In this document: positions 24,919 to 33,198 of the stretch, in pieces
How positions within the stretch are numbered: position 1 is the stretch's first letter
Layout of the letters: every line of letters begins with the position of its first letter
Assembly (NCBI GenBank): GCA_003241385.1
Contig: QFPO01000003.1
Coordinates: 186,001 to 250,000, forward strand
Direction of reading: 5' to 3'
Source of the DNA: Rhodanobacter denitrificans
GTDB lineage: Bacteria; Pseudomonadota; Gammaproteobacteria; Xanthomonadales; Rhodanobacteraceae
DNA: 64,000 bases
Program-made: the position numbers and the translations under genes
The notes under the pieces: model-generated
Database searches by the model: none
What the model was told of the DNA's origin: nothing
Seen by the model: only the letters and a program-made list of their open reading frames with translations

Positions 24919-25554
24919 TCAATGCACGATCGGCGCGACGAGATGAACGTAGTCGCGCACGCCCGAGCGCGATGATCCGAGCAGCGCAGTCCGATCGAAC
25001 CACGCCTGCAGGTGTGCCTTCGTGCCCGGCGCTGCGCCTACGTCCAGCAGCAGGCTGAACATCCCGCCCGGCTGCACCTCGGCCTGATACCAGCCGGATG
25101 GTGGAGCGCCCTCGCCTTCGAAGTCGATGCGAAGACGTATCCGCAGCGGCAACTGGGCATCCAGATTCACCGGCTGGTCGGTATCCAGGCTCAGCTGGCC
25201 GTAGACGCTCAGGCGTTTCTCGTACCACTCGCCGCGCACCAGCTCCAGCCGCGTACGAATACGCGGCCGGACCCAGTAGAAGCAGCTGCCCCAGCGTTCG
25301 TCGGCGTCGTGGGCGACGCGCCAAGCGGTCAGGCGGAATCCCTGATCGTTGCTGCAGCCGGGCTTGATGATCCGATCGTCGAGACGCAGCGTGCACTGGA
25401 ACACGACGGCCTGCCCCGACGGAATGGCGGCCTGCGCCGGCGTGACGTCCAGCTGCGCCCCCCAGGGCAGGTTCTCCGGACACAGGTAGGCGGTCTCGAC
25501 GACCTCGGCATCGTTGTGCACCTGAAACTGAAAACTGATCGCTGCGTAGCTCAT
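24919..25554 (-). CDS. Beta-rich protein of unknown function (M6 operon, gene 2)
   Basis: A 211-residue protein without signal peptide or membrane helix. The ATG at 25554 overlaps the stop of the 1309-aa peptidase by four bases, and a GAGG site precedes it. The sequence reads as two beta-sandwich-like halves ('FQFQVHNDAEVVETAYLC', 'AVVFQCTLRLDD', then 'LPLRIRLRIDFEGEG' and 'FSLLLDVGAAPG'), with three to four cysteines. The tight coupling suggests a complex or chaperone-type relation with the peptidase. No family recognised. Confidence 0.78.
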   Translation of the reverse strand: MSYAAISFQFQVHNDAEVVETAYLCPENLPWGAQLDVTPAQAAIPSGQAVVFQCTLRLDDRIIKPGCSNDQGFRLTAWRVAHDADERWGSCFYWVRPRIRTRLELVRGEWYEKRLSVYGQLSLDTDQPVNLDAQLPLRIRLRIDFEGEGAPPSGWYQAEVQPGGMFSLLLDVGAAPGTKAHLQAWFDRTALLGSSRSGVRDYVHLVAPIVH

Positions 25555-28500
25555 GTCAGTGCCTCGAAGTCGAACACGTTTTTCTGTGCGTTGTTGTTCT
25601 GCAGGATGACGTCGTCACTTGCCAGCGCCAGCGTGTCGCCGGTGGCAGGATCGACCTCGGAGGGAATCTTCCAGTCGATGATCTCGGCGCGCAGGCACTG
25701 ATGGCTGCGCGTGCCCGAGGCGACGTTCCACGTGAACGGCACGATGCCCCAGTCGCCGGCGGCCAGCTGGGTCAGCATGCGCGTGTCGCGCTCGACCCAG
25801 CGGCCGTCGTCGCCGGCGCCCGGCGGATCGCAGATGAACCAGCGGACCTTGACCTTCTCCGCATGCACGTTGCCGGCGTTGTGGGGCCGGGCCACCATGA
25901 AGTGCGGCTCGACGCCGCTGTCCGGAAAGCGAACGATCTCGCCCTGGTCGGTCGGCGTGCCGGCAGGGTAGATGCGCGGCGCAGCCGGATCCGGATTGTC
26001 TCCGGGCCAGTCCACCCACAGGTCCGGGCTGCGCCAGGACGGCACGTTGTCCTCGAAGTACAGATCGATGAACTCGGCCGCCTCGCGTACCACGCGCACA
26101 CGGCACAGCGGCACGCTACCGCTGCGGATGCTGCGGATGTCGAGGATCTCGATCTTGCATCCCTTCAAAGGAAACTCGCGGCCGGAGGCGAAATCCCAGG
26201 TATCACCGACCGCCGTCAGCTCGCTCCCCCGGTTGAGCAGGTGGACGCTGCGCCGGTACAAGCCGTTCACGGCCCAACGCCGATCGGTCCGCGGATCGAG
26301 CACGTTGGTGACGATCAGCGCCGGTGTCGGCGGCAGGCTCTGAGAGTAGAGGGCACCGCGCGCGCGCAGCTCGATCAGGTCGACGACGCCGCCGTCGCTG
26401 CCGAGATGGACCTTCATCATCTGGCCGATCGGCACATCGGCGCCGACCTCGTCGATCACGTCCGCCCGCATCGTGTTGTCCCAGTACTCCACCGGCACCA
26501 GCCACGCTTCGATGGTGGTCACTCCGGTCGGGGCCGGCATCGGAACGTCCAGCACGCGGTTGACAACCGGGTCCGGACTTTCGGGAATCCAGCCCACCGC
26601 CCATTTGGCCCAGGCGCAGAAATGGTTGAAGCGACCGTTGCTGCCGGCCATCTGACACCAGTCGTCGACGTAGGCCACGTCGTCGCGAAAGCCCGCCGCG
26701 GAGTACAGATCCGGCAGCCCGAGGCCGTGGCCGATCTCATGCGCCATCACACCAGGATCGAACAGGTCGAAGAAGCGCTGTCCGATCAGCAGGCTGGTGC
26801 CCATCGTGACCGGCGCCTGCAGGGCATCGGGATTGTTCAGATCCGTCGCCGGGTGATTGCGCACGAACATGCGCAACTGGGCGGCGCCCACCGCGCTGGC
26901 GCAGCTCCAGCGATCGGCGACGGGCACCGTCGTCGGGCAGGCGCCGACGAAACCGATCATCATCGCGTCGAAGTCGCCGAACAGCGCCTGCACCGCTGCG
27001 CGATCCCAGCCGGCCGTAGCGCGGATGTGGTCCAGCGCAGCGGTGAACACGTCGTTGGCCAGCTCGACGTGGTCGCGCATCGTGTTGCGATTGTTGATGT
27101 CGCTGTTGCTACCCGGAACCGGCACAGCGCCATCCCAGCCCGTTCCGCCCAGATTCGACTGCGCGACGATGCCGATGCTGGCACCCGCGCCACCCCGGCT
27201 GCTGTTCAGCAGGATGCGCGCCTTCACCGTCCGGGCCGCGGCGTCTTCCTGCGCGGTGATCGTCGTCGCCAAATGCGTGTCGTTGAGCCCGACGCCCTCA
27301 CCGACGTCGCAGATCGCCGCATCCAGGCAGAATCGAAAGTACTGCACCACCTCGTTGCGACTGCCGAGTATGCCAGCCACATGCACCGCATCCGGCCCAT
27401 CGAGCCCGAGCGCGATCAGTGCGGCGGGGACGCTGCCTGCCGCGGGCACGACGGACATGCGGCCCTTGCTGCCCGATCCGGTCGCCGCACACCGGAACTG
27501 GCCGACCAGATGACCGAACTGCGCGTCGTTAGAGCTGGTGCGCACGCGCCGGAACACCACGTCCTGCACGATCACCGGTGCTCCTGCCGCTGATTCGGCA
27601 GCGCGGATCGCCGCGGTGACGTGCTGAGCGAGGCTTACCATGAAACCGGCCTCGTCGCCGCCCTGCGCGAGGCTGAGATTGAGGGCACCGAAGGTCAGGT
27701 TCAGCGTGCGGGCGACACCGTCCTGACCGGTCACATCCAGCTGCAGCGACTCGCTGCCCGTGAACTGGACCGTCAGCGGATAGCCGGCATAGGTCTGCTG
27801 CGTCCACAGCGCCGCGAACGGTATCGCGTAGTCTCGGCTGGTGCCGCTGGCCGGCTCGGTCCGCACCGTCAAGGCCTCGGTACCGTCGAATACCGGCGGA
27901 GCCGACCAGTCGGCCGGCATGATCGCTTCCAGGCCACCGGCGAAGTAATCGTCGTAGAAGTACGAAGCGAACGAGCGCGGCAGCACCAGCGGCTGGCGCG
28001 GGCCTGCGATGTCCACGCCGAACACGCTGAACACCGTCTCCAGCGTGTCGAAACTGTTTTCCTTGTAGTAATCGGCAGCAACGCCGTAGACGTGCTCCAG
28101 CAGCAGCGCATGCATCTTGGCCTGATCCGCGTCGCCGAAGACCTGTCCCGGTTCGAGCACCGGGAACACCACCACGCGCAGGTGCGGATTGGGTGAGGCC
28201 GGCCGCGAGCGCAATCCGTGGAACGTCACGGTGCGCTGCTGGGCCGCATGGGTCGGCGGTCGCCGCAGCGGCCGCTCGGGCAGGCGCTCCAGCTCGCGCG
28301 CGTAGTCGGCGAGGTGCCACACCTCCAGCGACGCCGAGCGGCGCGGCTGCACCAGCAAGCGCTCGGTTTTGCGTTGCGTCGCCACCAGCGCGCCGCGCTT
28401 GCCGAGATAGCGCTCGAAGACCGGATTGAGCTGGTGATCGAACACCGCCAGGCGATCGCCGCGGGCCGACGCCGCCACCACGTAGCGCCCGGCGACGTGC

Positions 28501-29480
28501 AGGGCGCCCACCGTCCAGCCGGCCGTTCCGCGCTGGCGCGCCTCGCAGGGCTCGTCATCGGCGGGCTGGCGCGGATCACGCGGGTCCTTCGGGTCCTGCT
28601 GGCGCGGGTCGTCAGGGCAGCCGCACGCGCAACCGCAGGCGTGCAGCACCTCGCGCAGCCGGTGGCAGATCTCGTCGGCGGCCAGGCCGCGATCCTCGCG
28701 CGAGGGCGCATATCGCACCTTGACCAGTTCACCCCCTTTGCGTGCGACCAGCAGCCAGTGGCGATCGAGCGCGGTGACGGCGGTGACGCGTGTGTCCGGA
28801 TCCAGTCGCGTGAGCTGTAGCGCAGCGGCGTCGGAATGCGTGGCGAATCCGACCAGATGCGCGCCGTGCGCCGCATCGACGACGACCAGCGTGTCGCTGT
28901 GCTCTTCGTGCAATGGATGAACCGTGGTCAGCCGCGCGAACGGCAGCTGCGCCTGGCGTGCGACGCGCCCGCCGACCACCTCCACCAGCACCGGCAGCCG
29001 CCCCGCCTCAACATCCTCGGTCACGACCAGCAGACGCTGCCCGGCCCCGGCTACCCATCGCGTCCGCCCGGGCAATCCTTCCACCAGCGGCCGGGCCTGC
29101 AGAGCAGGCACCGGTGTCCGGCCACGGCGCGGTTCGTCGATCCACCGCACCGACCACAGCGAGCCGCCGTCGAGCGCGGCGACGATCGCCGGTTCCGCCG
29201 AAGCCGCCGAGGGAGCCAGCAGCACCACCGTGTGTGGCAGTACGGTCGACGCCAAGACGGCCGGCCGATCGGTATCGAGCGCTGCAGTCGCGTACAGCGA
29301 CACGCGCGCGCCCTGCGCGACGGCCACGTATCGTCCGCCGTCGATCTGCACGAGCTGCTGCGGATTGCACGCTGCGGACGCCGATTCGCCGATGTCCTCG
29401 TCTTTCATCAGGGTGCAGCGGTGATAACCGGCCGGCGCATGCGCGCGCGGGCGTGGAGCGGCCTTGTTCGAATCGATCAT
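25551..29480 (-). CDS. Giant M6-type metallopeptidase with N-terminal propeller-like region
   Basis: A 1309-residue protein with a GAGGGA site before the ATG at 29480. No signal peptide. Residues ~35-390 contain repeated beta units ('GGRYVAVAQGARVSLYATA', 'GQRLLVVTEDV', 'HWLLVARKGGELVKVRY', 'GRYVVAASARGDRLAVFDHQ') suggestive of a propeller, interrupted by 'CGCACGCPDDPRQQDPKDP', a Cys cluster with a DPR-rich linker. The peptidase part includes 'YYKENSFDTL' and the zinc site 'VMAHEIGHGLGLPDLY', as in family M6 (immune inhibitor A-like), then 'DWCQMAGS'. The C-terminal ~250 residues are beta-rich. Probably a zinc endopeptidase; substrate and location unknown. Confidence 0.85.
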   Translation of the reverse strand: MIDSNKAAPRPRAHAPAGYHRCTLMKDEDIGESASAACNPQQLVQIDGGRYVAVAQGARVSLYATAALDTDRPAVLASTVLPHTVVLLAPSAASAEPAIVAALDGGSLWSVRWIDEPRRGRTPVPALQARPLVEGLPGRTRWVAGAGQRLLVVTEDVEAGRLPVLVEVVGGRVARQAQLPFARLTTVHPLHEEHSDTLVVVDAAHGAHLVGFATHSDAAALQLTRLDPDTRVTAVTALDRHWLLVARKGGELVKVRYAPSREDRGLAADEICHRLREVLHACGCACGCPDDPRQQDPKDPRDPRQPADDEPCEARQRGTAGWTVGALHVAGRYVVAASARGDRLAVFDHQLNPVFERYLGKRGALVATQRKTERLLVQPRRSASLEVWHLADYARELERLPERPLRRPPTHAAQQRTVTFHGLRSRPASPNPHLRVVVFPVLEPGQVFGDADQAKMHALLLEHVYGVAADYYKENSFDTLETVFSVFGVDIAGPRQPLVLPRSFASYFYDDYFAGGLEAIMPADWSAPPVFDGTEALTVRTEPASGTSRDYAIPFAALWTQQTYAGYPLTVQFTGSESLQLDVTGQDGVARTLNLTFGALNLSLAQGGDEAGFMVSLAQHVTAAIRAAESAAGAPVIVQDVVFRRVRTSSNDAQFGHLVGQFRCAATGSGSKGRMSVVPAAGSVPAALIALGLDGPDAVHVAGILGSRNEVVQYFRFCLDAAICDVGEGVGLNDTHLATTITAQEDAAARTVKARILLNSSRGGAGASIGIVAQSNLGGTGWDGAVPVPGSNSDINNRNTMRDHVELANDVFTAALDHIRATAGWDRAAVQALFGDFDAMMIGFVGACPTTVPVADRWSCASAVGAAQLRMFVRNHPATDLNNPDALQAPVTMGTSLLIGQRFFDLFDPGVMAHEIGHGLGLPDLYSAAGFRDDVAYVDDWCQMAGSNGRFNHFCAWAKWAVGWIPESPDPVVNRVLDVPMPAPTGVTTIEAWLVPVEYWDNTMRADVIDEVGADVPIGQMMKVHLGSDGGVVDLIELRARGALYSQSLPPTPALIVTNVLDPRTDRRWAVNGLYRRSVHLLNRGSELTAVGDTWDFASGREFPLKGCKIEILDIRSIRSGSVPLCRVRVVREAAEFIDLYFEDNVPSWRSPDLWVDWPGDNPDPAAPRIYPAGTPTDQGEIVRFPDSGVEPHFMVARPHNAGNVHAEKVKVRWFICDPPGAGDDGRWVERDTRMLTQLAAGDWGIVPFTWNVASGTRSHQCLRAEIIDWKIPSEVDPATGDTLALASDDVILQNNNAQKNVFDFEALT

Positions 29481-29558
29481 GGCGTGTCCCTCAAGGATCC
29501 ATCTCGGGGAAATGACGCGCCGCCACTCGTCGATGACGGCGGCACGACGTGGCGTGGC

Positions 29559-29783
29559 TCAGGTCACGAATCGCGGGCGATACGCGAAATCCTTCGGGCA
29601 GGGAACTGAGCATCGCCATCGTCGAGCAGCCTGGCGAGGGCCGGTCAGCGCGACGCGCCGTCGCGTCGACGCGAAAGCACGATCATCCGAAGCCATACGC
29701 TCGAATCGATGCGCGGCTCGCCCGATGACGGCACCATGCGGTGCGGAGAAAAAGGCGGATAGCGTCCAGAGCTTGCGGGTCAT
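29559..29783 (-). CDS. Possible small ORF upstream of the M6 operon
   Basis: A 74-codon frame beginning 'MTRKLWTLSAFFSAPHG' with a GAGG element about ten bases upstream of the ATG at 29783. It ends 78 bases before the peptidase start, on the same strand. The first half is mildly hydrophobic, the rest Arg-rich. It could be a leader peptide or a chance frame; composition of the second half argues for chance. Confidence 0.25.
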   Translation of the reverse strand: MTRKLWTLSAFFSAPHGAVIGRAAHRFERMASDDRAFASTRRRVALTGPRQAARRWRCSVPCPKDFAYRPRFVT

Positions 29784-30233
29784 GATCGCGTCCTCGATCC
29801 AAGACGTGGACATGGGTGTCCCGCACCCACGTACACCTTGTCCCACCGATTCCCTGCCCAACCGGCACGATGCGTCGTGAATCGACCACCTGCCGTGTCT
29901 CCTCGTGCGGCAACCGCTGCGTGCGCCGTCGCCGCTCCCGAGCGGAATTGCTCTGATCCGGTCGGGAGTGAGCCGGATGCTAGCACCGGCGTGCCGGCAT
30001 TTCATCCTCGCGCGTCTGCGCGCGCGGCGAAACCGGCCCACGCCACGGCACCTTCCGTCCGACGCCACGCAAGGCGAGCAGTCCCTCACGGCCATCGGCG
30101 ACACCTTCGGGCACCGTCCGTCGGATCGAAGGCTGGCCGGGACGGCACCGGTAGCGCAAGGCTGCCGGCCGCCCGGCGAGGTTCATCCGACACCTGGCGA
30201 CGGACCGATCAGCGGGTGCACTATCCTGCCCCG
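29784..30233. other. Divergent intergenic region, no firm gene
   Basis: About 450 bases between the M6 operon side and the LytS-like gene at 30234. Long frames on both strands are Arg/Ala/Pro-rich and lack ribosome sites. Presumably holds promoters for both directions. Confidence 0.4.
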
Positions 30234-31316
30234 ATGTCCGTCGACGCCGCATCGTCCAAACCCCGGGGTCTCGCCCTGCTGCTCGCGCCGCGGCGCATCC
30301 GCTTCACGCTGATCCTCTCGACGGTGATCGGCCTGCTGTTCAGCCTGACCTGGGAATCGGGCCGGCTCGGCCTGCTGATGCGCACCGCCGGCATCGGCTT
30401 GTGGCTGATGCTGGTGTTCGGCCTGTTCGAGCAATGGCCGCGCCGGCTGCCGCGCTGGCTCGCGCGCTGGGTGCTGCAGGTGCTCGCAGTCGCGGTCGCG
30501 GTGCCGGTCGCGACCGTGGCGGTCTACGTATGGTCCACCGCGGCGGGCGCGCCGCCGTTCTGGCAGGAAGGCGCGCGACTGTCGGGCTTCGCATCGCTGA
30601 CGGTCACCGGCCTGCTGGTCGCGCCGTGGACCGCGCTCGGCGCGCTGGTCCGCCAGAGGGATGCCTGGGCGCGCGATCAGGCGCTCGCGTTCGCGCTCGA
30701 GCGCAGCGAGCTCGAACGCCAAGCGATCGGCGCGCGCCTGCATCTGCTGCAGGCGCAGACCGCACCGCATTTCCTGTTCAACACGCTGGCCAACGTGCAG
30801 GCGCTGGTCGACGCGGGCTCGCCGCGCGCCTCGGCCGTGCTGCGCAGCCTCATCGCCTATCTGCGCGCGGCGGTGCCGCGCCTCAACGAGGCGGCCGCGA
30901 CGCTGCAGCACGAGCTCGATCTGGTGCGTGCCTATCTGGACCTCATGCAGATGCGCTTCCCGGACCGGCTCGCGTTCGCGCTGCGCGTGGACGCAGCGGC
31001 ACGGCCGCTGCACTGCCCGCCGCTGACCGTGCTGACCCTGGTCGAGAACGCGCTGCGCCACGGCATCGATCCGAGCGAGGACGGCGGCCGCATCGACGTC
31101 GACGTGCATCGCGACGGCGCACGCTGCCGGATCCGCGTCGCCGATACCGGCGTGGGCCTGCGCGGGACCGGCGGCAGCCTCGGCACCGGCCTGTCGACGC
31201 TGCGCGAGCGGCTGATGCTGGCGTTCGGCGACGACGTGCAGCTGACGCTGCAGTCGCTGAGCCCGCACGGCGTGGCGGCGACGATCGACTTCCCCGCCCG
31301 CGAGCCGCCGCCGTGA
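30234..31316 (+). CDS. LytS/AlgZ-type sensor histidine kinase
   Basis: A 360-residue membrane kinase. ATG at 30234; upstream codons are in non-coding DNA. Four hydrophobic segments occupy about 22-40, 50-66, 78-100 and 118-138. The catalytic His lies in 'LLQAQTAPHFLFNTLANVQALVDAG' (His179), the diagnostic motif of the LytS-family His_kinase domain. An HATPase part follows: 'VLTLVENALRHGIDP', 'VADTGVGL', 'GTGLSTLRERL'. The stop overlaps the GTG of a LytTR regulator by four bases (GTGA), making a standard pair. Signal unknown. Confidence 0.92.
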   Translation: MSVDAASSKPRGLALLLAPRRIRFTLILSTVIGLLFSLTWESGRLGLLMRTAGIGLWLMLVFGLFEQWPRRLPRWLARWVLQVLAVAVAVPVATVAVYVWSTAAGAPPFWQEGARLSGFASLTVTGLLVAPWTALGALVRQRDAWARDQALAFALERSELERQAIGARLHLLQAQTAPHFLFNTLANVQALVDAGSPRASAVLRSLIAYLRAAVPRLNEAAATLQHELDLVRAYLDLMQMRFPDRLAFALRVDAAARPLHCPPLTVLTLVENALRHGIDPSEDGGRIDVDVHRDGARCRIRVADTGVGLRGTGGSLGTGLSTLRERLMLAFGDDVQLTLQSLSPHGVAATIDFPAREPPP

Positions 31317-32098
31317 CCGAGCCGACCGCCCTGATCGCCGACGACGAGCCGCTGCTGCGCGAAGCGCTGGCGCGCCAGCTGGCCGCGGCCTGGCCGGCGC
31401 TGCGGATCGTCGCCGAGGCGCGCAACGGCCGCGAGGCGGTCGAACGCTTCGAGGCGCTGCGCCCGGCGATCTGCTTTCTCGACGTGCACATGCCGGGCCT
31501 GTCCGGCATCGAGGCGGCACGCCGGATCGGCCGCCGCGCGCACGTGGTCTTCGTGACCGCGTACGACCATTACGCCGTGGAGGCGTTCCGCCACGGCGTG
31601 CTCGACTACCTGGTCAAGCCGGTCGAACCCGAACGGCTCGCCGACACCGTCGCGCGGCTGCGCGAGCGCCTCGGCGCCGCCGAGCCGGCGCGCGACACCG
31701 ACGCGCTGCTGCAGCGCCTGGCCGCCGAGCTGCAGCGCGCGGCCGCACCGGCCGCCGCGCCGCTGCGCTGGATCCGCGCGCAGAGCGGCGCGACGGTGCG
31801 CCTGATCGCCGTCGACGATGTCGACTACCTGCGCGCCGACACCAAGTACACGCGCGTGGCCTGGCGCGGCGAATCGGGCCGGCCCGACGAGGCGCTGATC
31901 AGCCTGCCGCTGAAGGACCTCGTCGCCCAGCTCGATCCGGCGCAGTTCGCGCAGGTGCATCGCGCCGTGGTCGTCAATCTGCGCGCGGTCAGCCACGTCA
32001 CGCGCGGCGACAACGATACCGCGCGGCTGCATCTGAAGGGTCGGCCGGACGTGCTGCCGGTCAGTCGCAGCTATCTGCACCTGTTCCGGCAGATGTGA
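31313..32098 (+). CDS. LytTR-family response regulator
   Basis: A 261-residue regulator starting at GTG 31313. The receiver has 'IADDEP', phospho-acceptor Asp57 in 'CFLDVHMPGLSG', and 'DYLVKPVEPERL'. The C-terminal LytTR DNA-binding domain (~160-259) reads 'VRLIAVDDVDYLRADTKYTRV', 'LISLPLKDLVAQLDPAQFAQVHRAVVVNL', 'DVLPVSRSYLHLFRQM'. It belongs with the upstream LytS-type kinase. LytTR regulators bind direct repeats and often control exopolysaccharide, autolysis or adhesion genes; targets are unknown. Confidence 0.93.
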   Translation: MTEPTALIADDEPLLREALARQLAAAWPALRIVAEARNGREAVERFEALRPAICFLDVHMPGLSGIEAARRIGRRAHVVFVTAYDHYAVEAFRHGVLDYLVKPVEPERLADTVARLRERLGAAEPARDTDALLQRLAAELQRAAAPAAAPLRWIRAQSGATVRLIAVDDVDYLRADTKYTRVAWRGESGRPDEALISLPLKDLVAQLDPAQFAQVHRAVVVNLRAVSHVTRGDNDTARLHLKGRPDVLPVSRSYLHLFRQM

Positions 32099-32323
32099 CG
32101 CACGCGTCGCGGCGCGAACGCAGGCTGCGGCCCACAGGCGATGACGCGGCGCATCCGCGCCCGGTCGCAGTCGCATCGGTAGGCCGTCCACGACACGGAT
32201 CCGGACGGCGCGCCATTCGCTCGCTGCACGCCATCGACGCGCGACCGGCTGCATCGGCCGCCGATGCGATCGATGCTCCGACGATCGCGCCGGCTCGCCG
32301 TTCGCAGCCCCTGCGGCGTCCGG

Positions 32324-32773
32324 TCAGGCGGCCGGCGCGCGAACGCCGCCCGGCGGATGCCATTCGAGCCGATCGGACAGCAGCTGCCAGGCCGACCAGC
32401 GCGCCGCCGAATCGAGCCTGTCGCGGCGATAGACCGTCGTCCGCTCGAAGCCGGCATCGCGCTGGTGATAGGTGATCGTGCCGACCGCCGGGTCGACGTC
32501 GTCGAGCGGCGGATCGGGCATCGCCGGTACCTGGACGCCGCTGCCGCCGGTCAGGAAGGCGGCCTGCGCGAGCGGCGTGAACGACAGCGCCGATGCGGCG
32601 ACGAAGAACGTGCGGTTCTTGGCCGTGCCGTCCGGCAAGGTCATCGTCTCGACGATCTTGACCGCGCTCGACACCGAGGGCACGACGCTGCGCGTCGCCG
32701 CGGCATGACCCGATGCGGCCAGTACGCCGAGCACGCCGTCAGCCACTCTGCGCGCCAGATGCCGGGTGATCAT
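32324..32773 (-). CDS. Small exported hypothetical protein
   Basis: Predicted 149 residues. Two ATGs lie six bases apart (32779 and 32773). The AGGAGG element abuts the first and is spaced six bases from the second, so 32773 is the better start. The N-terminus ('RHLARRVADGVLGVLAASGHA') resembles a signal peptide. The rest includes 'VKIVETMTLPDGTAKNRTFFVAASALSF' and 'VGTITYHQRDAGFERTTVYRRDRL'. No family recognised. It converges on the LytTR gene and is divergent from the ankyrin gene. Confidence 0.6.
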   Translation of the reverse strand: MITRHLARRVADGVLGVLAASGHAAATRSVVPSVSSAVKIVETMTLPDGTAKNRTFFVAASALSFTPLAQAAFLTGGSGVQVPAMPDPPLDDVDPAVGTITYHQRDAGFERTTVYRRDRLDSAARWSAWQLLSDRLEWHPPGGVRAPAA

Positions 32774-33198
32774 GTGCATCCTCCTCTGCGGCGGGCGCGT
32801 CGCCCGCGATGCGCCCTCGATCGGACAAACGCAGCGCCGATCCGGCCCCCTACCCCGCTCGGGACGGCGTAGTCCGGACGGTTCATTCCGGCCCGCGACG
32901 AGGCGCCGGCCGACGGCCCGGCCGTGCGGCGCCCCGAACGCGGCATCGGGCTACCCACCTGAGATCCGGTGCCGGCCGACGCGGCGTGCCGGGCGCCGGC
33001 TCGCGGATCGGCCGGCGGTCGGTGGGGCGACGCCGCCGTCGCCCGCGCGCGGCGACACGCCTTACAATGCCGGTGCGGAGCAAGCCGCACCCGGGTCCGC
33101 GGGCAGGGTCGAACCCACTTGCCGATACACCCCACTCCCAAGACCTTTATGCAGCCGGCGATGCGGACCTTCGGCGCTCGATGCATGGAGGTTGTCCC
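32774..33198. other. Divergent intergenic region with possible -10 element
   Basis: 425 bases with no supported gene. A TACAAT hexamer at 33063-33068 could be a -10 box for the ankyrin gene, but no matching -35 was found about 17 bases upstream. Confidence 0.3.

Noticed and set aside
25701..27593. 630-codon plus-strand frame opposite the M6 peptidase
   Set aside because: Antisense shadow; the minus-strand frame has the zinc motif and a ribosome site.
29914..30104. Upstream extension of the minus-strand small ORF near 29.6-30.1 kb
   Set aside because: The extension has no ribosome site and its Arg/Cys-rich sequence does not resemble a protein.
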